Notes: generated from the letters alone by a model not told the origin. Shown: positions 35,421-46,970, numbered from the stretch's first letter. The stretch: DNA of 64,000 nucleotides from Zygnema cylindricum (GCA_037447655.1 JBBHKE010002813.1:62001-126000), one strand, 5' to 3'. Numbers and translations are program-made.

Positions 35421-36412
35421 TGCAACTCTGAGACCTCCATAGGTACTCAGAGTAGGCAGCTTGCTAGAAGCCTCTAGGATAACCTCAGTTCTTTAAGGTT
35501 TGTCTGAATATTGCTGACACCCTGACAGAATACAGACTGAATAGACTGCACCCCTTGGAAGGGCTGACTCCCCTGAGTCTGCCACAAAAAGAATCCTTAA
35601 AATTGCTCCCCTGAGCACTTAATTATCAATGGTCAAAGATGACCCTTTTATACAAAAGCTCTCTGAGAGAGAGGCGGCTACCTCTAATTTTCTAAGTCCT
35701 AAACCCCTCTCTAAACCCTATCCTACTGATGTACAGAACCAATCAATTGAGCGTACAGTACAGAAAGGTACTTGGTCCGAAGTACTTTCTGTACGACCAT
35801 TGTACGATATGGCCAGAAAGACGACGCATGCCATATCTGGGTTCGCCATAATATGTCTCGGAGATGTCGTCATCCAATGTCATGCTGCCACGTGTCACCC
35901 GTTGTGGTTATGACCGAAAATCGCCAAATTGACCATTCCGCGATGCCGGCTTCTTTCTCCGTCGTTAGATTAATGTCGACCTTAATTTATAGCCGTTAAA
36001 AATACAAGTAGTACATTTCGGGTGTAATTTTATTTTAACTGTGTCTGTGTGATTGTGGTGCGTTTGTCAGTGAATAGAACTTTTCTTTTTCGTCATCTTT
36101 AAGTAGCTATCGTACCCTATATACTTCAACACTGGTCTTAGACCACAGGGTAAGACTAATGGCTACTTTGACGGATGGTAGGTACCAGGATCAAATCCTG
36201 GGTCCGTCAATCCTTTTGGTAAGTTTACCAAGGATATGCCTTCTGACTCTAAAAGAAGCATAGGCAACCATGGCTCTAGCTTCCTCTCCAGCCTTCAGTG
36301 ACTACGACAAGTATGGGGGCTAGGGAGAGAAGCTAGAAGCAGGTTGCCTCTGCTTTTTTCTGCTCTTATTTAAATCTTTTAACTAACCTAGAAAATACCT
36401 TTTATTTCAACA
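35421..36412 (-). repeat. copia LTR 1 (3' LTR of the full element)
   Basis: 992 bp. The polypurine tract AAATAAGGGGAG lies just internal to it (about 36413-36424, read on the minus strand). A TATATAG on the element strand (about 36115-36121) is a possible TATA box. It contains the conserved long hairpin at 36263-36348 and a smaller nested hairpin at 36170-36208. Confidence 0.9.
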
Positions 36413-36429
36413 CTCCCCTTATTTTCTAG

Positions 36430-39400
36430 TCACTTTTGATTTTAAGTCCACATCTCTCTCTGCAGAAAATTAATTTAGGAGAATGTACCGGCTTGGTCAT
36501 CATGTCTGCCACCATCTCACTGTCTGGTCTCTATTCTAGACTTATTATTTTGTTCTCCACCTTTTCCCTAACAAAGCTAAGTCTGATGTCCATGTGTTTT
36601 GCTTTAAAATGATGTTTGGGATTAGCAGCAATTGCAATTGCTGATTGATTATCACAGAACATTTTCTGAATTCCACTCTTAAGATGCCCCAATTCACCAA
36701 GTAAGGATTTAACCCACATCAATTCCATCACAGCAGAGCAAGATGCCATATACTCTGCCTCCATGGTACACTGAGCAATGACCTTTTGCTGCTTACTGCT
36801 CCAGCAACAAGCACCATTCCCCACATACAACACATATCCAGATGTACATCTTCTCATCGGAGCATCCCCATAGCTGACATCACTCCAAGTGGTGATGTCA
36901 GTGTTTTCCCCACCCAGTTGCAGCCATAGATCCCTAGTTCCTATGAGATATCTCAGGACCCTTTTTTGCTGCTTCCCAATCCCTTTTGGTAGGAGCATTC
37001 AGACTCCTACTTAGCACTCCTACAGCTGCTGCCAAATCCGGTCTGGTACAATTCACAAAATATACCAGACTGCCCACTACGTGTCTTTATGGAATAGTCT
37101 GCATAAACTTCTTCTCTTCTGGACCTAGTTCATCATCTAGAATTAGGATGTCTCCTTCCTCACTCCCATCACTTCCTTTCTTTAGATCCATGGGAGTTGT
37201 GCAACTGTTGGCTTTGTTCATCTGAAATTTTTCCAGCATGTTTCCAATTGCCTCTTTTTGTGTTAATCTAATTATCCTCTTTTTCCTATTTCTCTCTACT
37301 TGTATTCCCAAAATATATCCAGCCTCCCCCATATCTTTCATTTCGAATCTTCCCTTTAGATCTGTTTTTAGTTTGTTAATTTTCTTTAATGACTTACTTA
37401 GAACAAGAAGATCATCAACGTAAATTGCAATAAAGATGACACCTTGCTCATCTTCAAAAACATAAATTGAATGGTCTGAACTGATGCGAAAGTATCCCAG
37501 ACTGGTAAGGAACTCATCAAGTTTCTTGTTCCACTGTCTGGGCGCCTGTTTCAAACCATAGAGAGATTTGATTAGCCGGCATACCTTACTTTCCTCTCCT
37601 TGTTCCACGAATCCTTCCGGTTGTCGCATGAAGATCTCCTCCTCTAGTTCTCCATGTAGGAACGCTGTCTTTATGTCCATCTGGTGGACTTCCATGTCTT
37701 CTACAGCTGCCAGACTGAGAAGTATTCGGACCGAGGGAAATCTGACGACCGGAGCGAAGGTTTCTTCGTAGTCTATTCCCTCTTTCTGAGTAAAATCTTT
37801 CGCCACTAACCGAGCCTTATACCGCTCAATTGTATTGTCCGGATTCAGTTTTAGTTTGAAAACCCACTTACATCCAATTGGTTTTCTATCGGGTGGACAG
37901 TCCACTAGCTCCCATGTATTAGCCGCCATGATTGAAGTCATCTCTTCATTGATGGCCGTCTTCCACCGGTTTGTTTCCGGACAGTTCATTGCCTCTTCAT
38001 ATGTTTGAGGTTCATCCGGGTGAGATAGTTTAGTTACCTTGTTATTAACTTGTTTCTCTTGAAGCCTTTTGCTGCTTCTTCTCCCTCCCTCAAAATCTGC
38101 GGCTGGAATAGATGGTTCTCGTGGATTATTTCGATTCACCACGGCTTCTTCCCTGTCCCTCGGATCCATATCTGTTTCCACCACGTCTTCCGCTTGTGTC
38201 ATTGGCGTTTCCAAGTTCAAGTCTTTCTCTGTCTGTTTTAAATCTGCAAGGATATCATCCGAGCCTGCAAAAGTATCGTCTTCTTGAAAACCCGGATAGT
38301 TAGGGAGATGAAAGTCATCAGAATTGTCTGACTCAACTCTGATTCTGACTGGTTTTGAGGATTTAAAGGGATCTACCGACTTCCCTTCATCTATAGCTAC
38401 CAGATGTTTAACTAATATTATATCTTCTCTCTTTAGATCATATACTCTATACCCTTTTACATCCTCATCATATCCTAGCAAGTATCCTGGTTTCCCTTTA
38501 GATCTAGTTTCCAGTTTGATTTATCTGTATCTAAACTGAAGACTTTACTACCAAAAACCTTTAAATGAGATAGATCTGGTTTTCGGCCTGTCCATTTCTC
38601 ATATGGAGTTTGGCCTTTCACCGCCGAAGTTAGAACTCTGTTTCTCAAATAATTTGCACAATTCATAGCTTCTACCCAAAATCTTTTTCCTATCCTTTTA
38701 TCTGACAACATACTCCGTGCACTATCATTTAGTGTCATATTCAATCTCTCGGCAACACCATTCTGTTCCGGGTTTTTTGGAACTGTCTTTTGATGTTGAA
38801 CACCATCCTTCCTTAAGAACTCTTCAAACTGATTGGAGGTATATTCTCCTCCATTGTCACTTCTTACTCTCTTTATTGAGGTCTCGTGAAGTTTTTCGAC
38901 CCATGCCTTATATTGTTTGAAATACTCCGGAGTTTCTGATTTATTTTTTAGAAAGTATACTCGAGAGTACCGAGACCAATCATCAGTAATGGTTAGCATA
39001 TTTTTTTTGCCTCCGGGTGATGGCACTCTCGCCGGTCCCCAAATGTCCGTGTGTACCAAATCAAGAACCTTTTCCCCTTTATAAATTGCTTCCTTTGGGA
39101 ATGGTAATCTGTGTGCTTTACCTTGAGCACACCCACTGCAATAACTCACATTATCATTTTCCCCAAAGCGTATTCCTTCAACTACTCCCAACTTTTTCAT
39201 TTCTCTTAACTTTTCTAGATTCACATGCCCAAGTCTCTTATGCCACAACATAATATCATTGACACCAGCATAGTAAAGTTTGAGTTTTTCATTACATAAA
39301 GCAAGCCTGAACATTCTTTGGCTACCTTTCTCAGCAATGAAATACACATCTTCCTCAAAGCTAGCTGTAAAGACTCCTTTTCTGGTGCTAGTTTCAAATC

Positions 39401-40802
39401 CTTTATCATCTAATACAGACGTAGAGATAAGATTCTTGTTTAACTCCGGAATAAACAATACATCGAAGAACGTAACTATTGAGGATTTTCCCTCCACTAC
39501 GACTTTCAGATCTACCGATCCTACATAAGTAGTGGTCACTACCCTCCCATCCCCATATTCAATCTCTACTATAGGGATCTTTCTCAGCTTAGTAAACATA
39601 TGCTTATCTTTGCACATGTGCATAGATGCACCTGAATCCACAATCCAGCCTCCTTCACCTTTCAGTCCACCGAAAGCACATTTATGCTTTCGTGGAATTT
39701 CGACTTCTGTTTTTGCCTCCATCTCCTCATCCTAAAGAAGGTCATCTTCCTCCTCATCAGATTCCTCCTCGAGTACCAGTGTGACAAGTGCCTTTTTCTT
39801 CCCTCGTGTTTGACCCCCGGTCTGCCCCTCCTTTATCCGAAGCTCGGTCAGTTTGGTGCATTCTGCCATGTAATGCCCGGGTTTCTTACAAAAGTGACAA
39901 AGCCCCTTTGGTCCCCTCGTTCTGGATTCATCGGATTGATTTTTCAGGTCTTCCCCTCCATGACTTCTAAGGGGTTTCCGTGAATCTTTGTTTCTCCAAC
40001 TTGCTCCAGCCGCCAATGCTTGTTCGTTCTTAACCCCCTTTCGGATTTCGATTGTATTCTCTCGGACGAGAATCATACCAACTACTGAATTCCATACCCA
40101 CCTGGATTTTGGTAGATCCTGTACCCGGTTTACAATGTTCTCATACTCATCGGGTAGTTTCATGAGTAAGCAATGTACCTTTGCCTTCTCGGTTTCTACT
40201 TTTCCGGCACACTCTAACTCCATGAAAAGTATAGCCAGCTCATTGCAGAAATCGAGCATTTTCTCTCCTTTGTGAAAGTATCCATCGATCCTTTGGTCTG
40301 CTAGCTTCTGTTCCTGAATAGTACAGCTACGGTACATCTCTATAAGCGCATCCCACAGACCGGATGCCCTTTCCACCTGTAAATGAGGACCAACGAGTCC
40401 TTGTGTGAGATGACGGAGGATAAAATGCTTGGCTACCATGTTGTTGTAGTCCCAGGTGTCGATATCATTCTCCTCATTCCTCGGAATAGGAGACATGAAA
40501 GCAGATCCGGTTGCTATAGGTGTGGATTTCTCTTTTTCTTTCTCTTTTTCCATCACGATGCTTTCTCCGTCTTCTGATTCCTCTGATGACGGTGGATCTG
40601 GTTTCTTACCAAATCTACTTCCTCCAAACCTTGGAGGAATAACAGGACCAGATGGGCGCTTCACTCGCCCACTCACTATTCCCCAAAATCTTTTCTCACA
40701 TAGGGCTCCCATCATCATACTCTCCCAATGGATGAACCCAGTCCCATTGAATATGGGCACCCTAGAGGGTGGGCCCATAACCTGCAACTCTGAGACCTCC
40801 AT
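36430..40802 (-). pseudogene. copia gag-pol polyprotein (GAG-PR-INT-RT-RNase H), inactivated
   Basis: GAG runs 40802-39732 with the CCHC knuckle CHFCKKPGHYMAEC and ends at a TAG in frame with pol. The other two elements have Leu at that place, so it is a mutation and not a conserved readthrough site. PR has WIVDSGASMHMC. INT has HKRLGHVN...CSGCAQGK and the catalytic core ending EQNGVAERLN. A 1-nt deletion at the INT/RT join (about 38478) shifts frame. RT (38481-37087) has AFLHGELEEEIFM and YVDDLLVLSK. It ends at TAA where the 47736-54180 element has Tyr. An extra A in an A-run (about 36965) shifts frame again. RNase H (36998-36531) keeps GYVLYVG, MEAEYMA and DNQSAIAIAANPKHHFKAKH, then stops at TAG where Tyr is expected. 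With three nonsense changes and two frameshifts it is non-autonomous. The Gag start lies inside the 5' LTR (see findings). Confidence 0.92.
40765..40782 (-). promoter_or_regulatory. primer binding site, half-tRNA (initiator Met) type
   Basis: On the element strand, GGTTATGGGCCCACC follows the LTR terminal TTGCA with no gap. It is complementary to GGUGGGCCCAUAACC, the anticodon stem-loop of plant-type initiator tRNA-Met as I remember it, and not to a tRNA 3' end. Drosophila copia and Ty5 (hemiviruses) are known to prime from such a 5' half-tRNA. The same site is present at 42804-42790 (one change), 53115-53101 and 58064-58050. Confidence 0.75.
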
Positions 40803-41774
40803 AGGTACTCATAGTAGGCAGCTTGCTAGAAGCCTCTAGTATAACCTCAGTTCTTTAAGCTTTGTCTGAATATTACTGACACCCTGACTGAATACAGACT
40901 AACCTGACTGCAACCTTTGGAAGGAATGACTCCCCTGAGTCTGCAACAAAAAGGATCCTTGAATTTGCTCCCCTGAGTAGTTAATTATCAACGGTCAAAG
41001 ATGACCCTTTTATACAAAAGCTCTCTGAGAGAGAGGCGGCTACCTCTAATTTTCTAAGTCCTAAACCCCTCTCTAAATCCTCTCTTACTGATGTACAGAA
41101 CCAATCAATTAAGTGTACAGTACAAAAAGGTACTTGGTCTGAAGTATTTTCTGTACGGCCATTGTACGATATGGCCAGAAAGACGACGCCTGCCATATCC
41201 GGGTTCGCCATAATATGTCCCGGAGATGCCGTCATCCAATGTCATGCTGCCACGTGTCACCCGTTGTGGTTATGACCGAAAAACGCCAAATCGACCATTC
41301 CGCGATGCCGGCTTCTTTCTCCGTCGTTAGATTAATGTCGACCTTAATTTATAGCCGTTAAAAATACAAGTAGTACATTTCCGGTGTAATTCTATTTTAG
41401 CTGTGTCTGTGTGATTGTGGTCCGTTTGTCAGTAAATCGAACTTCTGTTTTTCGTCATCTTTAAGTAGCTATCGTACCCTATATACTTCAGCACTGGTCT
41501 TAGACTACAGGGTAAGACTAACGGCTACTTTGACGGATGGTAGGTACCAGGATGAAATCCTGGGTCTGTCAATCCTTTTGGTAAGTTTACCAAGGATCTG
41601 CCTTCTGACTCTAGAAGGAGCATAGGCAGCCATGGCTCTAGCTTCCTCTCCAGCCTTCATTGACTACGACAAGTATGGGGGCTAGGGAGAGAGGCTAGAA
41701 GCAGGCTGCCTCTGCTTTTTCCTGCTCTTATTTAAATCTTTTAACTAACCTAGAAAATACCTTTTATTTCAACA
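40783..41774 (-). repeat. copia LTR 2 (shared middle LTR)
   Basis: 992 bp. It serves as 5' LTR of the full element and as 3' LTR of the deletion derivative. It is noticeably more diverged from LTR 1 and LTR 3 than they are from each other in the first 200 bp. Conserved hairpin at 41625-41710. Confidence 0.9.
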
Positions 41775-42804
41775 CTCATCGGATTCCTCCTCGAGTACTT
41801 GTGTGACAAGTGCCTTTTTCTTCCCTCGTGTTTGACCCCCAGTCTGCCCCTCCTTTATCCGAAGCTCGGTCAGTTTGGTGCATTCTGCCATGTAATGCCC
41901 GGGTTTCTTACAAAAGTGACAAAGCCCCTTTGGTCCCCTCGTTCCGGATTCATCGGATTGATTTTTCAGGTCTTCCCCTCCATGACTTCCTATTGGTTTC
42001 CGTGAATCTTTGTTTCTCCAACTTGCTCCAGCCGCCAATGGTTGTCTGTTCTTAACTCCCCTTCGGATTTCGATTGTATTCTCTCGGACGAGAATCATAC
42101 CAACTACTGAATTCCATACCCACCTGGAGTCCGGTAGATCCTGTACCCGGTTTACAATGTACTCATACTCATCGGGTAGTTTCATGAGTAAACAATGTAC
42201 CTTTGCCTTCTCGGTTTTTCCTTTTCCGGCACACTCTAACTCCATGAAAAGTATAGCCAGCTCATTGCACAAATCGAGCATCTTCTCTCCTTTGTGAAAG
42301 TATCCATTAATTCTTTGGTCTGCTAGCTTCAGTTCCTGAATAGTAACGCTACGGTGCATCTCTATAAGCGCATCCCACAGATCGGATGCCCTTTCCACCT
42401 GTAAATGAGGACCAACGAGTCCTTGTGTGAGATGACGGAGGATAAAATGTTTGGCTGCCATGTTGTTGTAGTCCCAGGCATCGATATCATTCTCCTCATT
42501 CCTCGGAATAGGAGACATCAAAGCATATCCGGTTGCTATAGGTGTGGATTTCTCTTTTTCTTTCCCTTTTTCCATCACGATGCTTTCTCCGTCTTCTGAT
42601 TCCTCTGATGACGGTGGATCTAGTTTCCTACCAAATCTGCTTCCTCTAAACCCTGGAAGAATAGCTGGACCGGATGGGCGCTTCACTCGCCCACTCACTA
42701 TTCCCCAAAATCTTTTTTCACATAGGGCTCCTATCATCATACTCTCCTAGTAGATGAAACCTGTCCCATTGAATATGGGCATCCTAGTGGGTGGGCCCAT
42801 AACG
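41775..42804 (-). pseudogene. gag-only internal region of a copia deletion derivative
   Basis: The internal region retains the primer site and nearly all of GAG (open from 42740, ending at 41769 just after the CCHC knuckle and the LEEESDE segment). It then joins directly to the LTR: the usual ACACTCCCCTT next to the LTR is replaced by ACACTCATCGG, with CTC shared between the two sides. Everything from the end of gag through RNase H, and the polypurine tract, is missing. The GAG frame upstream of 42740 is interrupted by a stop in place of Trp (TACTAGGAGAG for TGGGAGAG). GAG residues differ from the full element at about 5-8 percent of positions by eye. Confidence 0.85.
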
Positions 42805-43795
42805 TGCAACTCTGAGACCTCCATAGGTACTCAGAGTAGGCAGCTTACTAGAAGCCTCTAGGATAACCTCAGTTCTTTAAGGTTTGTCTGAATATTGCTG
42901 ACACCCTGACAGAATACAGACTGACCAGACTGCACCCTTTTGAAGGGCTGACTCCCCTGAGTGTGCCACAAAAAGAATCCTTGAAATTATTCCCCTGAGC
43001 AGTTAATTATCAATGGTCAAAGATGACCCTTTTATACAAAAGCTCTCTAAGAGAGAGGCGGCTACCTCTAATTTTCTAAGTCCTAAACCCCTCTATAAAC
43101 CCTCTCGTATTGATGTACAGAACCAATCAATTGAGTGTACAGTACAGAAAGGTACTTGGTCCGAAGTACTTTCTGTACGACCATTGTACGATATGGCTAG
43201 AAAGACGACGTCTGCCACATCCGGGTTCGCCATAATATGTCCCGGAGATGCATTCATCCAATGTCATGCTGCCACGTGTCACCCGTTGTGGTTATGACCG
43301 AAAACCGCCAAATTGACCATTCCGCGATGCCGGCTTTTTTCTCCGTCGTTAGATTAATGTCGGCCTTAATTTATAGCCGTTAAAAATACAAGTAGTACAT
43401 TTCCGGTGTAATTCTATTTTAACTGTGTTTGTGTGATTGTGGTCCGTTTGTCAGTGAATCGAACTTCTCTTTTTCGTCATCTTTAAGTAGCTATCGTACC
43501 CTATATACTTCAGCACTGGTATTAGACTACAGGGTAAGACTAACGGCTACTTTGACAGATGGTAGGTATCAGGATAAAATCCTGGGTTCGTCAATCCTTT
43601 TGGTAAATTTACCAAGGATCTGCCTTCTGACTCTAGAAGGAGCATAGGCAGCCATGGCTCTAGCTTCCTCTCCAGCCTTCAATGACTACGACAAGTATGG
43701 GGGCTAGAGAGAGAAGCTAGAAGCAGGCTGCCTCTGCTTTTCCTGCTCTTATTTAAATCTTTTAACTAACCTAGAAAATACCTTTTATTTCAACA
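42805..43795 (-). repeat. copia LTR 3 (outermost 5' LTR)
   Basis: 991 bp, followed by the CGATA target copy. Conserved hairpin at 43647-43732. On the element strand it would drive transcription of the gag-only derivative. Confidence 0.9.
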
Positions 43796-43800
43796 CGATA

Positions 43801-46170
43801 TTTTCAAGGGATCGCATTGTTTGATGACGTGTTATCAAGTGGACCGTACTTTTGTGATGTCGGTTCACTACGTGGTATTGTCAACTATTGACTAAGCAAG
43901 CTGTCATTTAGCGACCGGATTTTGCGGGCGCGTCGGTGTAAATATTTGGAAACAACATTGTCTTGTCTTATGTGTATTAATAATTTAGTATTGATTATGA
44001 CAGCTTTTATTTAGGTGGTCATTTAGGGTTTCGGCAGTTTAATTTGTGTGTATGTAGTGTCGTACTTGCAGACAAGTGCACTTTATAATTGGTCGACTCT
44101 CAGGTGTACACGTAGAGTTAGGATTATTTGTCGTAATATGTTCTCATGGTGTAATACTACTTAGTGGAAGTTACGTTGGTTATTTTGACATGTATCTATT
44201 CGTTGACAGCTCACAAGTGTATATATAAGAATGAGCTTTGTTAGGAATTTATCATCAATGCTTGTTAAGAAAAGTAGGGACCAAAGATGTAGTAATTTAG
44301 GGTTTTCGATTAGGTCATGCATTTATATGATACATTTATTGTTTGATTATACTTTTGTTTATGTGTGATGCATTCTTATATTATTATTTATATTTGTTAT
44401 TTATATACTTGTTTGTTATGCATTATTTATGCATTTGTCCTAGGGTTTCTTGTGATTTTCATTTTACCCTAGTTGTTGTTTAATGCATCTGTGTATGCAT
44501 TTTGTTCCGTCTGTGTACGGATTGTTAATGCATCTATGTATGCATTTTGTTGCGTCTGTGTACGCATTGTCTTAGGGTGAGTTGTGATTTTCACGGATCC
44601 CTAATTGTTGTTTGTTGCGTCTGTGTACGCATTGGGAGGGTGCACATTTCAATATGATTGTTCATTGGCCTAGATTTGCTTAGCTTTTTGCATGATAGTT
44701 TGGGTGGCTTCTGCGGTCTTTAGACCAAAGAACAACACAAGGTTTATCAAGTTTCGTGCTAGGTAATTTATCCATATAGGACATCTATTACTCTCGTTTT
44801 TTGTGGTCTCATTTCACGTCGTTTTCTAATTTGCGTCAAAGGGCTCTCGTCAATGAGGCTTTGCCAATAATTGTACAGACACGTTCCTTGGCAATATTAT
44901 TTCGATCAGTTCTCCATGACATCGTGCCAACAAGGCATCTATCGCCTACATGGTTTATTGCAATTGGTACCGCATAGATTTTTGTTCAAACGTCGAGAAT
45001 AGTCAAATATTTTAAAAGCACCAAATAGGAACGCCATGCTTGTAAGTAAGAACTTATTTTAAGATTTGTAAAAACATATTAAACTTTATTATCAGTACGT
45101 GCACACTTTGTGCCATTCTTTTCTAAACGCAAATTCCTCTCCACGAAACAAAAGGAGCGCCAGAAGATATCCCCCTACAAAGATTTTCTCGTTAGTTTGG
45201 GTGGATTTGCCCACCCTACCCCAAGGCGCACGGTCTTTATCAAATGTTAGGTTGTCGTTTCTCGTCCGCCAAGGATTATATCTTTTATTTCCAAGTGTAT
45301 CAATCATATACGTCCACTGTGTGGCTAGTGTCCTCCTTAAAGACACTTGAGGACCCTAGCCATACACTATATAGAATGAGCGTTGCTTCGGAAGCACAAA
45401 ATTGTACGGCCAAAGTTGTCGACCAAAAGTTCGGAGAATCGTGCCAAATCCTTGGTAAACATGTTTTATATATATAAAAAAAAAACAATTCGGCTCGGTA
45501 AGGAAATGTACAATTTCCACTAAATAACTTTACTTTTCGCTTGATGGAGGTGCATGCTAAGTTCAGGGTGGTAATGCTTCGCGATTAGATTTTTGCGTCT
45601 AAGGTATGAGTACCATTAGGCGGTCCAAATAAACGTTCGGACACGTTTACTCCTGGCGATATCTTGCACGATCTTCCATTATGTCAGGTGAGTAAACAAC
45701 CTTCTATTTGCGTGGCTCATTGTGCTTGGTCCACGTAGGTTAATCTTGATATGCTAAAAATCTACAAAGATTGTTCAAAAGCAATGTTTTAACGTAATAT
45801 CTACACTAGCGGAGGTAATTAATGAGTCGTACAAAGTGCATTATAATTTACTATGCAAAATTCAAATTGGAACGGTAGAAAGGCGCGACAAATTTTCAAG
45901 GTGCGAGTGTGACAGGATAATTTCGATGGACATGCATCCACTAAGGCACATGGCCTATACGACATGTAAGCACATGCTCGCGCGTTCATCGTGGATGTTT
46001 TTACTATTTTCCACCTGGACAAATTATACACGTTTAATGTGTGCATAGTGTCCTCTTTGAGGAGATTAGCAGAAGGGTGCGAACGACGGCGTCTCGGATT
46101 TTTTAAAGAAACCTTCTCATGAAGTCGGATACACTCATAAGTAGTGTTAGGTGTTGAGAGCCTTTGCCGA
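43801..46170. other. intergenic; small tandem repeats, no gene recognised
   Basis: At about 44480-44640 two or more units of about 46 bp (ATGCATCTGTGTATGCATTTTG then CGTCTGTGTACG) lie within a larger repeat of about 130 bp that begins TTGTGATTTTCA. The rest is AT-rich. Frames at 45099-45350 and 45819-46199 show no domain I recognise. Confidence 0.5.
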
Positions 46171-46437
46171 CAGCATCTACTCCTCGTAATCATCAGCATC
46201 TACTCCTCGTAATCATCTACCTCCGGATTTACGCTATGTCGTCTTTTCCTCCCTCACTACGCAACAGCATCTACTCCTCGTAATCATCTACCTCCGGATT
46301 TACGCTACATCGTCTTTTCCTCCCTCACTACGCGACAGCATCTACTCCTCGTAATCATCTACCTCCGGATTTACGCTATGTCGTCTTTTCCTCCTTCACT
46401 ACGCGACAGCATCTACTCGTAATCATGTACCTCCGGA
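46171..46437. repeat. 71-bp tandem repeat, about 3.7 copies
   Basis: Units begin CAGCATCTACTCCTCGTAAT, continue CATCTACCTCCGGATTTACG and end TCCCTCACTACGC. The first is shortened and the last is truncated. They are more than 90 percent alike by eye, so recently amplified. Confidence 0.85.
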
Positions 46438-46499
46438 TCCGGCCTGCGGCTACTGGCAACTTCACCCACATTAGCGAAACCACAGGTGTGACCCACCTA

Positions 46500-46970
46500 G
46501 GTCATTACTAGCTCCCCCCCCCTCCCCCCATGAATTGCTTGATTCCCCATCCCCCCAAATAGTGAGTTCCAAAAATCATACGCACAAAACGCGCGCACAC
46601 ACACACACACGAACACAATCACTCTAAAAAAAATAAAAAATAATAATAATAATAATAAAAAAATAGATAAATAAATAAGTACAAAACAAAAAAACAAACA
46701 GACAAACAAACAAACAAACATTTATTTACCCTCTCCTCCTCCCCTCCCCCCCCTCCCCTATACCCCTTACACACCGAGAACCGATACTTGAAACCTCTCC
46801 TTCCCCCTCTCTCCCCCTCTCCTCCCCCCTCTCCTCCCCTTCTTTTCCGGCATCAAACTTTATAGTATATTCTGGCCCACCACCAATTTCCCCATCCATC
46901 CCACATGGTTTTTTTTCCTCTCCCACGTTTTCTTTTCCTCTCACCCTCCCAATTCCCATGGCTTCTTTGA
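46500..46970. other. simple-sequence region
   Basis: C-runs, an (AC)n tract, (AAT)n, (CAAA)n and CTCCCC-rich tracts in succession (about 46511-46850). No gene. It could be the 5' flank of the small frame at 46975. Confidence 0.5.

Larger units (their letters stand above)
35416..43800 (-). mobile_element. composite Ty1/copia retrotransposon with three LTRs
   Basis: The structure on the plus strand is LTR 35421-36412, full internal region 36413-40782, LTR 40783-41774, shortened internal region 41775-42804, LTR 42805-43795. The elements are transcribed on the minus strand. CGATA at 35416-35420 and 43796-43800 is a 5-bp target duplication around the outermost LTRs only, so the whole block behaves as one insertion site. 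All LTRs read TG...CA on the element strand. The domain order PR, INT, RT, RNase H places it in Ty1/copia (Pseudoviridae). By eye the two outer LTRs resemble each other more than either resembles the middle one. Confidence 0.9.

Noticed and set aside
36130-36215. Functional tRNA gene in the copia LTR
   Set aside because: Only a T-arm-like core is convincing. There is no complete cloverleaf with acceptor pairing and anticodon arm. It is kept as a low-level finding instead.
39720-39735. Programmed stop-codon readthrough between gag and pol
   Set aside because: Gag and pol are in the same frame across this TAG, but the other lineages have a Leu codon here, so it is a nonsense mutation.
46171-46437. 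CRISPR-like array of 71-bp units
   Set aside because: The repeats are contiguous with no unique spacers and the genome is eukaryotic. It is a plain tandem repeat.
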